A stretch of 64,000 nucleotides of DNA from Rhizopus arrhizus (GCA_024220505.1 JAKZZE010000002.1:1798001-1862000), one strand, 5' to 3'. Shown: positions 24,851-36,368, numbered from the stretch's first letter. Notes: generated by a model not told the origin, from the letters alone. A program made the numbers and translations.

Positions 24851-25090
24851 GTAGTGGCCACCAGATCTTTATAGATCAATAAGGTTAAGAGTAAGATTGT
24901 TTTATAAAAGATAAAAAATAAAAGGAATCTTTCTTGATTCGTGATAACTCAAGTATCAGATCAGAAAAAATAGGTAAAAATAATAAAGAAAAGATTGCTT
25001 TTTAAGCGCAAGAATATTTTGTTTATTGAATATCTGTTATTTTATTTGAAAATATTCATCTTATTTATATAAAAGTATGGGGTGCCTTTT
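24851..25090. repeat. LTR-like sequence, copy 2 (diverged)
   Basis: Starts GTAGTGGCCACCAGATCTTT and follows copy 1 in direct orientation about 480 bp away, with the same later blocks but little identity between. Its right end is unclear. Confidence 0.4.
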
Positions 25091-25275
25091 GTCTCTTGTC
25101 ATGAACTGTAAATTACAGTTCATGTTCTTCATCTAAACTGTCATTATACATGACTGTATCAAGGACTGAATCATCGTTCGTGCAGTGTCCCTTCATCTTT
25201 CACATTTGCATTCTTACCGAAGTAAATTTTAACATTCTAAAAAATAAAAAAATGATGAAAGTAGACAAAAAAAAA

Positions 25276-25332
25276 ATGTTGCTCCGTAGAGCTTCCTTCT
25301 CAGAGATTTAGTGTCATCCTTGTGCAGGGGCC

Positions 25333-25364
<32 letters not shown>

Positions 25365-25391
25365 ATAAGTGACAGAGGTCAAAGACATGTC
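25276..25391 (-). ncRNA. U6: U6 spliceosomal snRNA
   Basis: Read on the minus strand, the central domain is unmistakable: ATTGGAACGATACAGAGAAG, then ATTAGCATGGCCCCTGC and ACAAGGATGACAC. It includes the invariant ACAGAG box that pairs with the 5' splice site and the AGC catalytic triad. The 3' end is a run of T on the minus strand (25267-25276), the Pol III terminator. The 5' end is uncertain by a few bases (25386-25391); a short 5' stem can form between TGACA and TGTCA. The 5' and 3' stems differ from human U6 but the core is conserved. No intron interrupts it. It serves the many introns annotated here. Confidence 0.95.
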
Positions 25392-25412
25392 ATTTTTGTC
25401 ATAAATTCCAAC

Positions 25413-25420
25413 TATTTATA
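25413..25420 (-). promoter_or_regulatory. TATA box of the U6 gene
   Basis: TATAAATA on the minus strand lies about 22-34 nt upstream of the likely U6 start, the spacing expected for a Pol III TATA element. Confidence 0.6.
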
Positions 25421-26519
25421 AGCCTAACGAGAAAAATTTTAGAAAAAGTTATGGGTAAAATTACATACAAAATCCGACCCGGACATTCATTTTTGTTAAT
25501 TTTTTGATTGGTGGAAAAGCTAATCAATAAAAAGTATACTATTTACTTCCTTTACAGCGCTTAGCTAACTAAAAAGCTAAAGTAATTAAGAAGGAAGCAA
25601 AGAGAAGGGAAGGGAAGATATTTGGGATTAGTATTCAACATTTAACTCACACATTCATTATAAAACATTGTTTCTTGTTATAAGTTAGTTTAGTATACAT
25701 GAAACACTAACTTATTTTGATTTTTCTTTGACTTCGTATAGTTATTAAAACTATACTTATAATAGCACGGCTTTTCTTTTTGCTTGCAAAAGAGGAAAAA
25801 AAAAAGAAAGGATAGGGTTATTAATATCTCACCTTTTTTTAATGGCTATTCTATTCTGCAGGGAAGAAGCTTTGGCTTTGTTTAACTACACGCGTTTTTT
25901 CCTTTTTTTTCCTGCAAAAAAAAAAAAAGTTGCTTGAGACAAACTCATGTGCTCAGTTACCATTGATGATATAATATTTATATATACCACATTCTTTTTA
26001 AAAATTATTCAATAAAAAGGCATTTATCTTTTACATCCTTTATTCCATATTTTTGATGAAATTGAATAAATACAACTTCCTTTTAAATCTTGTTAACACA
26101 AAAGCTTAAAAATATCAGTTTTATTGCATTTACTTTTTGGCATTCATTGTAATAATTCATTCAATATCTTAAAAGATTTTATATTTATTTAAAAAAAAGG
26201 GGGATTGATAAAGTAATAAAGAAAAAAAAAAAAAACAGGAAAAAAGGATGGTGTATTATTTGAGAGATAGTTAAAAATTGGTGATTCGTTAATTTTAAAC
26301 ACCAATCAGTTTATCAAATTTTAGACTTAAAAAAAAAACAATATAAAATTCCTTATCTGCTATGTAACTATTTTATTCTTTTTTGTTTATCCAAACAGAC
26401 CTTTAATTACTAAGAAAACAAAGGTCAACAACAATAAGCTTCTTTTCATAAATAGCTTATTCATTAAAAAGACACACAAACGCACGCAACTTTTGCATTC
26501 ATTAATTTACATTAAAAAA
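25421..26519. other. Intergenic region between divergent U6 and TFIIB
   Basis: AT-rich with long A and T runs; expected to hold upstream elements for U6 and the TFIIB promoter. No coding region is recognised. Confidence 0.45.
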
Positions 26520-27600
26520 ATGACTTCCACTGTTCCTTTTCCATTGCGAGAACCACAAATTAAAGATGAAGGAAAACCCAAACCTTTTCAAGCCAATCTC
26601 AATATTAATTTAATGTGCCCAGACTGCAAAATAACTCCACCTCATATTGTTGAAGAGTTTGCTTCTGGTGATTTAGTTTGTGGTGATTGTGGACTTGTCC
26701 TTGGTGACCGTATTATTGATACAAGATCCGAATGGAGAACGTTTGCTAATGACGAAGGCGATGTATGTATTGAAATATAAGCGTATGTAAAATGTAGAGA
26801 TGATATATTTTTTATTTTAGGATCCTTCTCGTGTAGGTGCTGCGGCCAATCCATTATTAGACGGTAATCAACTTGATACGGTCATTTCAAGAAGAGATGG
26901 TGGAACGGGTGCAGCCAAAGATTTAAACAAAGTACACGGAAGAGCAACAGCTGTCAAGGGAGAACGTAACCTTGTTCAAGCCTATAAAGAGATTGGTGCC
27001 ATGTGTGATTCGATTTCTCTTTCTAAAATTGTGAGTGATACAGCCAAACAGCTCTATAAACGAGTTGAAGATGAAAAGCTGCTGCGAGGAAAATCAAGTG
27101 ATGCGATCATTGCCGCTTGTATCTTTATTGCCTGTCGACAAGAAAAAGTGGGGCGTACATTTAGAGAGATTTGTGCTCTGACAAGGGTGCCCAAGAAGGA
27201 AATTGGACGATGTTGTAAAACACTACAGCAGAAACTTCAGACAAATACAACAATTATGAATTCTGAAGATTTGATGCTTCGTTTCTGTTCTAATTTGCAA
27301 TTAGCTAATTATGTACAAAAGGCAGGTATTGATTTGGTGAGACGTGTAAAGGATTTGGGTACATTGGCAGGTAAATCGCCTATTTCAGTAGCTGCTGCCT
27401 GCATCTATCTTGTATCTTACCTTTATCGTCAACCCAAATCAACAAGAGAAATTGCTCATGTGGCTGGTGTATCTGAAGTAACTATAAAAACTGCTTACAA
27501 AACATTGTATGCAGAAAAAGAGAGTTTATTGGATATTAATGACTTGAGACAAAGACCAGGTGGTGAAGAGTTAAGTCTTGATGATTTAGCATTGCCTTGA
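26520..27600 (+). CDS. SUA7: General transcription factor TFIIB
   Basis: Bridges TBP-bound promoter and RNA polymerase II. Exons 26520-26762 and 26821-27600 give 340 aa. The N-terminal zinc ribbon has CPDC and CGDC (about residues 37-61), followed by the B-reader/linker sequence [20 protein letters not shown], which is nearly invariant in eukaryotes. Two cyclin-fold repeats follow (about 130-220 and 230-320), each ending in a motif of the KEIGRCCK / EVTIKTAYK type that contacts TBP and the BRE. The single intron sits at the end of the B-reader. The ATG is 27 bp after the last upstream in-frame ATG and starts the protein just before the conserved ribbon. The length is normal for fungi. Confidence 0.97.
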
Positions 27601-27685
27601 AAAAAAATAAATTATTTGATTTTCATTTATTATGAAGAAATATATATTATTGAGGGTATTAAGTTATTATACAACAGTATTATTA

Positions 27686-28285
27686 TTATAGACGGAATCT
27701 CTTTTTATAAATTAAATAAGTTGGTGATAATTCATCTTCTTCAATTATTAAATTGTTTCTTTCCTTGTTGCTGTCAATAGCACAGGGAGGTACACGAGTA
27801 TTGAGATTAGGAGGAGAAAGGATGAGACTAGAGGATGATGTTGATAAGCTGGGTGTAATTAATGAATAATTAGACTGCTGTTGTGTGATGATGATGGGCG
27901 TTAATTGCTTATTTCTTCTTTTAAGTAAAGATGTACTTTTATTTCGCTTTCTGTCTTTGATAGCGCGTATCCATAATTTCACATCTGATTCTGATTCACA
28001 TCGAATCATCCATGAGTTATCCACTAATTTTAATTGAAAGCAAAGTGGTTCGCGTTGAGGTATAATTTCAAGTATTCGATCAAGGTTTAAAGTTTCTAAA
28101 GGAAGTTCTGCAAGCTTATGTACAAAACAGAGTTAATTAATGTAAGCTTAAGTCTCATTATTGCTTGCCTCATATTTATAAATCTGGATTTCTGAATCTA
28201 ATAAAACAAAAAATCTTGATATCCATTGTGCATCAGTGAACGCTTTTTTTAATAGCCAATTAGTTACAGGTAATTGTGTGTTCAT
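27686..28285 (-). CDS. PH-domain protein
   Basis: Exons (minus) 28285-28169 and 28114-27686 give 181 aa. The first 90 residues read as a compact PH domain: WLLKKAFTDAQWISRFFVLLD at the start, then EIQIYKYE, LPLETLNLDRI, PLCFQLKL and a C-terminal helix WMIRCESESDVKLWIRAIKD with the invariant Trp. The rest is Ser/Thr-rich with no further domain. Such domains bind phosphoinositides or proteins at membranes. The intron starts with GCAAGC rather than GT: the only GT dinucleotides in it are close to its 3' end, and the GC site restores phase exactly. The gene converges on TFIIB (86 bp between stops). Confidence 0.8.
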
Positions 28286-30272
28286 ATTGAAAAATAGTAT
28301 TATCGATAGCAAAAAGGTAAATTAGAGAAAAAAAAAAAAAAAAAAAAAAGAGCAAGATAATGAAGGTATTTATACGCTCGCTTTTTGTCAGATTTAGGTT
28401 TATTTTTAGTACAAAAAAGGAACCGCTTTTTATAAACACATTCTTTATTAAAATACTAAAGCAAGAAAGGCGTCAATTGAATCTAATTCACCCCTTTAGA
28501 GTGCATTCCCCTTTCGTTACTTTATATGTAAAATGTGGGGTAATGATTCTAATTTTTTATAAAGCATGAAGATGCGTATATTAATATATATGGACTAGTT
28601 TTTCCTTCGTCGTTTATTATTATAGATCGAAACGATCGTTATATTTCGATCATCTTTCTTATTTTTAAAGACAGTGTTTGTGTATGTACTACATTCTCCT
28701 ATTTCCTTTTTATTTACTTGATCCGTATACAGGACACCATTGTTTTCTTTCTCCATACCAATGAAAAAGGGGAGAAGGAAGAAATATGTCTCTTTTGGAT
28801 TTAAAAACGCGTTCATATTTCTAGTATTCCATTGAAGTTTTTGAATAAAGCAATAATCTTGCTTCCCCTTTTCACACACAAACATATTTTTTTTGGGTAT
28901 TCACGTTCAATTTACCCACTTTTTTATTTACCAAAAAGAGCACAGTCTTTTCCAAATAAACGAGAAAACGTTACACTGAAATGGAAGCTTTAAATTTCTA
29001 AAATGGGAAAAACTTTACTGGCTGCTTAAGAAAATCGATTTTCTATAATAAGAAAAGTCAAGATGAAGAAAATAAAAAAAGTTGTTTTGCTGGTCAACAA
29101 GTAGATTTTGCGGTTCTGGTAAGAAAGTCAAATTAACAGCATTAAAGATATGTGGTAACATTTTGCTTCTTCAGTTCTACTAATGATGGTCATCACTGAT
29201 TTATACATGAGCATCTTTTGTTCAAGAACCTCTAATAGAAATGCCATCCATGCCATGTCCCAAGAATTCGTAGAATGTTTGGAACAAAGGGTAGATGAGG
29301 TAGATTAAAGCGACCTTCATAGACGACTTGTATCGAACGAATAGCAAATGATAATGCAAGTTTTTTTTTTTTTTTTTTTTTCAGATTTGCAGCTCCGGCA
29401 ATCAGAATGTGGATGTTTTTAAATACCCATTGTACGCCTTTTACTTTTCAAAAGAAAACTTGCTGACCGTGCCATTCGTGCTACCCATTGCCTCAAAGGT
29501 CCTGTACAACGCGCTGTTGCCCGCTTTTTCGTTGACAAAGGCATCATTGGCTACCGTTGTATTCAATGAGTTCTTCTTAGCCAAACAGGCTTGAGTTCAC
29601 TCTATATTTTATCATATGGCTTTCCTTTTGAGACCCATTTTCCAAATAGTGATTTCCTTACAAGTTCCTTCTTGCACCCTTCTATACTTTTCTTTTTTTG
29701 CCCTTGCTCCCATAAGGGATTTTTTAGCTTTTTTTTTACGTTTCATTTGATCTGGTTTGGGCAATTATGGTGCCTTGAAACACTGCATACTCATTTAAGC
29801 CTTTAAGTAAACGTATTTTTTAATTGCAAATGGCAGGTTACCATGCTCCTTTCGATTTGTTTTCTCCTGGTTCTGCCGCTGGACCACCGTATGTCTGATT
29901 CTTTTTAAGCTCGATTACCTTCATCATCAAAAATTGTCTCCTTCATCTCCACTCTCTCTCTCCCGAAAAACGACTCTTGGATTGATTGCCCCAGAACTTA
30001 CGCCAATGTCTATGATACTTCTTTCCCCTTCTTAATCATTTTCCACTTTCTTTTTTTTTTCATCCTTGTTCCCAAAGGTTGATTTTTGATTCCTATACAT
30101 CCCTTTTTGGTCTGACTTGCGTAATTAAGGTGCGCTAAAGATACCGCGTGCTCACTTGCATCTTTTTTTTTTTTATTGTAAATAAAAAATTAATCGTAAA
30201 TTGCGGATTTCTGCAAAGAATTGTTATTACAGTGACTGCTTGTTATTGTTCCAAATTGCCACAATTTACAGC

Positions 30273-30274
<2 letters not shown>
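28286..30274. other. Gene-poor region with diverged direct repeats
   Basis: A T tract lies at 29360-29382. Two segments, about 29695-29815 and 30055-30165, share an ordered pattern (cccttgctccca, a T run, tctggtttg, aattatggtgcc, ctcatttaagc) at perhaps two-thirds identity. A possible first exon starts at 29831 (MAGYHAPFDLFSPGSA, with a GTATGT donor at 29889), but I could not extend it. The open frame 28595-28885 (minus, 96 aa) is intact but unremarkable. Confidence 0.35.

Positions 30275-30323
<49 letters not shown>
30275..30323 (+). promoter_or_regulatory. 49-nt T tract upstream of a small gene
   Basis: The longest homopolymer in the window. It ends 29 nt before the ATG at 30353 on the coding strand. 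Confidence 0.5.
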
Positions 30324-30352
30324 CTTCTGTAAAAAAAAACTTTTTGTATACC

Positions 30353-30827
30353 ATGGAAACATATAACAACTGCAGTAATAAAAAAACAAAACGACAAATT
30401 CAATCAAACTTAATATTTTATTAGTTGTAAATAATAACATAAATACATTAAAACGTAAAATAGAAGATGATACGATAGAAGAGGTATTATTAATAATATT
30501 GTCTGAAAGAAAGGGGAAAACTCATATATTATTGTATAGTCCCATTCTTCAAAAAGATTTCATTTTAATCATAAAGAATCACCATTACCAATCACATTTC
30601 AATTATCACCCTCATCTACAGCCAACAGAGCCAATGATAAGATAATACATGACGAGGATGGTATGATGATTGATGATGATTCATTAACCGATGAGGATGA
30701 TTCACTAGAAGTACCTGCTGCACCTCCGTTAAGAAATTATATCGCAATTATGGATGATTATATGGGAACATTAGAACGTGGATGGAGTGATTTATTTAAT
30801 GAAGAAACTATGAATTGGAACGAATAA
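30353..30827 (+). CDS. Small acidic protein of unknown function (122 aa)
   Basis: No long open frame marks this gene; it appears only after splicing. Exons 30353-30374 (22 nt), 30425-30483 and 30540-30827 join in phase, with GTAATA...TTATTAG and GTATTA...TGTATAG introns of 50 and 56 nt. The product starts METYNNCIVNNNINTLKRKI, has a basic KRKIEDD segment near residue 20, an acidic centre (HDEDGMMIDDDSLTDEDDS, about 70-90) and ends with a conserved-looking amphipathic stretch (MDDYMGTLERGWSDLFNEE). The layout suggests a small nuclear regulatory protein, but I recognise no family. The T tract just upstream supports a real promoter. Confidence 0.6.
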
Positions 30828-31776
30828 TAATAAAAAGTATTCGCTTATTTTACATCAAATAATCTCGATAGATCTTTTTTTTTTTTTTTTTTTTTTTTCA
30901 TCAATTCATCAAGGAGAAACAGTCCTTTGGAAGTATTTTAATAGATTTCAATTGAAATAATAAAAAAAAAAGGTGTTGGCAAGAAAATACAGTAGATTGA
31001 ATTATTTCATTACGCTCTAATTAAGGAACGTGACATTTTGAAATCTTTCCTTTAGTTGTGTAGTACTTGTTTGATGTAAAGGTAATAAATACTTTATAAT
31101 CCTTCATTCTATTTGCTGAAAATAGTTTGTGTTTTTCATGTAGTTTTGCTGCGATAGTAGCACGCAGCAATAAAGTCATAGTGAGATTAACCGTTTAAGT
31201 AATAGACTGAACTACTGATTAGGACTGTAAATTACCAAAGCAAAAAATCATTTTAATAGAGAACCAGATAATATTATGTTTTTTGGACAATGAATCTTCT
31301 GTTATAACATCCCCATCAAACGAATTGAATGTATGTATATGTCTTGAAAGTAAAATCAATGGATTGCTGTTTTTTCGGAAGAAAAGCGGGAAGTCCGAAT
31401 AATTTTCCGGTAGTTAATAAAGAGAGCATATTCTTTTTAATATACATTTTATTTTCGTTTAATAATATTAGAAAGCAAAGAAAGTAAAACCTACAAAGCT
31501 CTATGCTGATTAAGTGAAAGAGAGCTATAAGAGTTATACAAAAATAATAAATAAAAAAGTGCAAGTGGACTCTTAAATTCATTATAAAACCAGACGGATT
31601 TTGTTTAATGCAAATGACATTTAAGAGACATGAATACTGTTTTTCTCTAGTAAAAAAAAAAAGAATGATTGATTGTGTGAAACCAACTAATAAAAATAAA
31701 AACAAAATTTTCCTTTTTCTTTTCTCTTCTTGTTTTTTGTATACTTTTTGCTCCTTACGCAGACAAGGTGTATGAC
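30828..31776. other. Intergenic region, no gene recognised
   Basis: Contains a T tract (30872-30898). The 129-aa minus-strand frame 31705-31316 consists of Phe/Leu/Ile-rich sequence expected from AT-rich noncoding DNA, and it would overlap the promoter of the next gene. Confidence 0.45.
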
Positions 31777-33010
31777 ATGAGTGACAATTACATTTGGATC
31801 TTATTGACTGGATTTTTTATCTTTCTTTTTATTGTCTTTGCACTTTTATGCTTCACCCCAACAAACAGAGATTGGCTTTTTTATTATTGCAACAAAGATT
31901 CTTTTTTTGAACATGACTTTGTAGAATGTCCTGCATTACTTGCTTCTCTTTCTGAAGATGCAAGAATAAGCTACGAACAAGCAAAAGGTATAATAGCTGT
32001 AGATAAATCTGGATATAAATAACAAGAGGATAGTTTATCAACAAAGACACCCACCAGAGAGTGTGTCTACTGATATTACCACATCACAATATATGAGCAT
32101 ACAAGAAAAGGGAATATCAGCCTTTGAATTTGAATGGAATATGGACACGCAAAGTTCAGTATCAGCAAGGACAGAGATCCAATTCTTTTATGGAGAAGGA
32201 TGTGTACAAACCAATTTGCCTTTACCAAGAAATCAAGAAGTCTATTATTGGGAAGCAAAGATGTTTGAAAAGCCAGAGACAACAACAGTTTCAGTAGGAG
32301 TGGCCACTAAACCTTATCCTTCTTGGCGATTACCTGGTAAATTGGGTGATGAAAAAGGGATATGCTGTGGAGAGTAACACAGTAGATTAGGTTGGAATAA
32401 ACATTCGATTGGCTATTTTAGTGACACAGGAAAAAGCATTTCAGCAATCCATTCTTTGGTAAACCGTATCATGTAGGATTTGAACAAGGGGATGTCATTG
32501 GAGTGGGATATCGTCACCGTACAGGCACCGTTTTCTTTACAAAAAATGGCAAAAAGTTGGATGATGCATGTTTTGGATTGCGATATAACTTGTTTCCAAC
32601 AATTGGTGCCAATGGACCTTGTCAAATACATGTTAATCTCGGTCAAATGGGTAACTGGATAAAACTGATACAAAAGAAGATGTTAATGTAGTATAATAGG
32701 TTTTGTGTTTATAGAAGCAAATGTAAAGCGCTGGAGATTAGCACCTGTACAAGGCACTCTAGCACCTCCTCCGGCTTATGGTTTTGAGACTGGTTCCTTT
32801 TTATTAGCAATAGGTGGAGAAACATGTCAAGATGATGATGATAATACACCACTGATACAAATACAACGTGGTCATCATAGTATACCCATTCCAAATACTA
32901 CCTTACTATCCCAACAACAAAATCCTCCTTCTTATTCTACATTTAATACGTCTTCGTTTCTTATGGATCAAGCAGAGTATGAACGAAACCGTAGAGCCCA
33001 TTTAATTTGA
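31777..33010 (+). CDS. SSH4: Ear1/Ssh4-type SPRY adaptor for Rsp5 (one-base frameshift)
   Basis: Endosomal/vacuolar membrane adaptor that recruits a Nedd4-type ubiquitin ligase to cargo. Exons 31777-31987, 32034-32336, 32391-32650 and 32700-33010. One TM helix (about residues 6-28) is followed by the conserved [21 protein letters not shown] segment opening a SPRY domain ([85 protein letters not shown]). PPAY and PPSY near the C-terminus match PY motifs that bind Rsp5 WW domains. In exon 3 the frame breaks at the A run 32431-32435: upstream reads GYFSDTGK, downstream [14 protein letters not shown], and one extra base would restore 361 aa. Every other junction is in phase, so a sequencing error is as likely as a recent mutation. 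Confidence 0.85.
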
Positions 33011-33056
33011 TAAATAAAGAGGCGGCCATTAAAAAAAGAATCTTACTGTAAGGGAC

Positions 33057-33058
<2 letters not shown>

Positions 33059-33095
<37 letters not shown>
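33059..33095 (+). promoter_or_regulatory. 37-nt T tract directly upstream of MTO1
   Basis: Ends 5 nt before the MTO1 ATG, so it is either in the promoter with a very short leader or within the 5' UTR. It also fills most of the 90-bp gap to the upstream gene. Confidence 0.5.
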
Positions 33096-33100
33096 CGAAA

Positions 33101-35552
33101 ATGCAACGTCAAGTCAAACCTCATCGATGGATTAAAAAACATGTTTCTTTATTTCATACCACAGCAAGTAGACAACAAGCAACAGTAACAAGTTTACCCA
33201 TTAAAGATTATGATGTTATTGTTATTGGAGGCGGTCATGCAGGAACTGAAGCATGTACTGCTGCTGCTCGATCTGGAGCAAAGACATTATTACTCACACA
33301 AAACATTGATACTATCGGTAAATGATTACAATCTTTTACAAGTAGAAGCTTATTAATTGGGCAAGCAAAGGTGAAATGTCTTGTAATCCTTCTTTTGGTG
33401 GAGTAGGTAAAGGTGTATTAGTGAGAGAAATTGATGCACTTGATGGTGTTTGTGGACGTATTTCAGGTAAAAGAAAGAAAAATTTAGAGAAAGGGAAAAA
33501 AAAAAGCAGGACTGATTTAGTTTTTGTGTAGACTTGGCAGGTATTCAATTCAAAATATTAAATCGATCGAAAGGACCTGCAGTCTATGTAAGAGAAAATA
33601 GAGATTATTTTGTATTTAAACTGATATATGGAAAAAAAGGGCCCAAGAGCACAAATTGATAGAAAATTATACAAGAAGCATATGCACGAGTATTTAAAAG
33701 ATTATCCCAATTTGACAATTAAGGCTGGAAGTGTAGCAGATCTTGTATTGAATGATGGAATGACAGAGAAAGAATATGCACATATGATAAAGAAGGGTGC
33801 GTCTCAAATGGTGAAGGGTGTTCGATTAGGTAAACGCTGTTATTATTACTGAAATAGTGAATTAAGAATGAATGATAGACACTGGACAAGTGATCAGAGC
33901 ACCTAATGTGGTGATTACAACGGGCACCTTTTTAGGTGGAGAAATTCATTTGGGTCTAAAGTCATGGCCGGCTGGTAGAATTGGAGAAAATCCTTCACTG
34001 GCACTTTCAAAATCATTAAAATCAGCAGGATTTAAATTGGGTCGTATGAAGACAGGTACACCCGCAAGGTTGGATGGTAGAACAATTAATTATAAAGGGT
34101 TAATTACTCAAGAAGGTGATAATCCGCCTACTCCATTCTCTTATCTTCATAAAGCGGTACCTTATGCAGTAAGTATAATACAAAGATAAATATGAAAAAC
34201 TGATGTAGTAAGTAGGATCAACAAATTTTGTGTTATCAAACACGTACAAATGCTCAAGTTCACAAATACATTTCTGATCATTTTGATCAAAGCATTCATA
34301 TCAGAGAGACAGTGAAAGGACCACGGTATTGTCCTTCATTGGAAAGTAAAATTCAAAGGTTTACATCAAAGGATGGTCACAATATTTGGTTAGAGCCAGA
34401 AGGGTTAGATACGCATGTTGTATACCCAAATGGGATATCGAACACAATGCCTGAAGATATTCAATTGAATTTCTTGCGAATGATTCAAGGATTAGAGAAT
34501 GTGGATATGCTAAAACCAGGTAAATGATATACATTTATGGAAAATAGGAAAAATAAATGTTTTGTTTAGCGTATGGTGTGGAATATGATCATATTGATCC
34601 TAGAGAATTAAGATCCACATTAGAGACAAAGCGTATCAGTGGACTTTTCTTGGCTGGTCAAATCAATGGTACAACCGGTTATGAAGAAGCCGCAGCACAA
34701 GGTATCATGGCAGGTATCAATGCCGGTTTACATGCACAAGGAAAAAAGCCGTTTATATTGGATCGTTCGGATGCTTACATTGGTGTCTTGATTGATGATC
34801 TTATCACCAAAGGAGTTGAAGAACCCTACCGCGTTTTCACAGCCAGATCCGAGTATCGATTGCTTTTACGTTCAGACAATGCAGACACACGATTGACAGC
34901 CAAAGGTCATGAAGCCGGTGTGATTGGTCAAAACAGATGGCAGTATTATAAAAGTAGTTCAAACGCATTAAACGAGGCGATTGAAGCACTTGAAAATATG
35001 CGGATGCCAATTAAAAAATGGGCTGCTTACAACATTACGTGTGATTCAATGGCATCTCTTGAAAATAACAATGGAGCATATAAAAGCGGTATTGATTTGT
35101 TAATGTGGCCAAATATCACATTGGATGCTTTTCATGAGTTATTACCAAATTTATCACAATTGGATCCTAATTTGAAAGAACGAGTGATGATAGAAGGTAT
35201 GTTTACAAGGATGCTGTGAATGAGTTTAATATTCATATTTATGTATAGGTCGATATAAGCCATTCTTAAAAAGGCAAGCATTAGAAGTTGAGGCAATGAA
35301 AAGAGATGAAAACTTACAATTAGATATTAATTTGGATTATACAAAGTAAGTAAGATTATAATCTTAAAACTGTGTTTCTTATTCATTTTTTTCAGAATGG
35401 ATCAACTTTCAAATGAAGTACGTCAAAAGCTTGCTATCGTTCGACCAGAAACATTAGGGGCTGCTAAACGCGTGGAAGGTGTTACACCAGCAGCTATGGT
35501 TGTGTTGATGAAATATGCAAAACGCGCAGGCAAAAGTAAAAATATTAAATAG
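33101..35552 (+). CDS. MTO1: Mitochondrial tRNA-modifying FAD enzyme MTO1 (MnmG/GidA)
   Basis: With the GTPase MnmE/Mss1 it installs the 5-carboxymethylaminomethyl group on U34 of mitochondrial tRNAs. Nine exons (33101-33317, 33371-33466, 33532-33587, 33640-33829, 33879-34168, 34216-34519, 34570-35196, 35249-35345, 35396-35552) join to 677 aa. Residues 1-35 are a basic, Ser/Thr-rich presequence. FAD-binding [14 protein letters not shown] follows, then [11 protein letters not shown] with the catalytic-region Cys, [25 protein letters not shown], the PROSITE-type [29 protein letters not shown] and [17 protein letters not shown]. The C-terminal helical domain for tRNA/MnmE binding is complete. 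Family length matches. The upstream gene ends only 90 bp away. Confidence 0.96.
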
Positions 35553-36368
35553 ATAATTATTTGAATTTGTAAGCAATCCTCCCTCCCTCCTTCTCTCTTA
35601 TTTGTAATCAATAGAAAAAGTATGGAATCATTTTATAGTCATCCGTTCTTTCCGCTTTTCTTTTCTGTAGAATTAAAAGAATGCGTGTTTTGTGTGTGTT
35701 TTTTTTTTTCATTGTTTGTCTCACACCTGAGATAAAATGATTAGTAATCTGAGTAAGCAGCGAGTTTCTTTTTATAGAAATAATGATACGAAGTGAATAA
35801 TGTAAGTAATTGAATGTATGAAACTTTAAGAAATCGTAATTTATAAAAAGTATAATTTTTTTATTCTTAAAAGCATCATATAAATAATAAAATATATCCC
35901 CTTTCATATGTTATCATCAAAAGAGATTGTTGATTAATCCGCGTCAATTATCCAATCATTTTTCACAAAAAATTAAAAATGATCGAAGGGAGTCGTTTCT
36001 GACTTTAAAAAGTTTTTTTTGAGTTACAAGCCAATACCACTATTGAATAAAAAGGGAATTTGTTAAATGGTACCTGAATTTTTTTTATTGATAATTAAGA
36101 GAATTGTGAAATGATATCCTTGTTATTTAAAACTCAAGTAATAGAAGAGATCTGCACACATAAAAAAAAATGAGAGAGTGTATGATTATAAATTATTGGA
36201 CGAATGATTATGCAATATTAGGAAAAAATAGCGGATATATTGTTTAGGATTTTATTATTACTAATTATTTGTTTTTTTCTCGATTATGAAAAAGAAGAAA
36301 AAAAAAAGCTTTTCCTTTTACTTTCTTTTTTTTTTTAAATTTTATTTAATTATTTTACCTTATTTTTG
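35553..36368. other. Intergenic region, no gene recognised
   Basis: AT-rich spacer before the cyclin gene, ending in a T-rich run (36318-36367). Confidence 0.45.

Noticed and set aside
28595..28885. Minus-strand open frame of 96 aa
   Set aside because: Intact, but no domain, no codon bias visible and no promoter-like tract; kept only as a note.
31316..31705. Minus-strand open frame of 129 aa with many hydrophobic residues
   Set aside because: The composition (Phe/Leu/Ile/Tyr/Lys) is what AT-rich noncoding DNA gives, there is no motif, and it lies in the promoter of the Ear1/Ssh4 gene.
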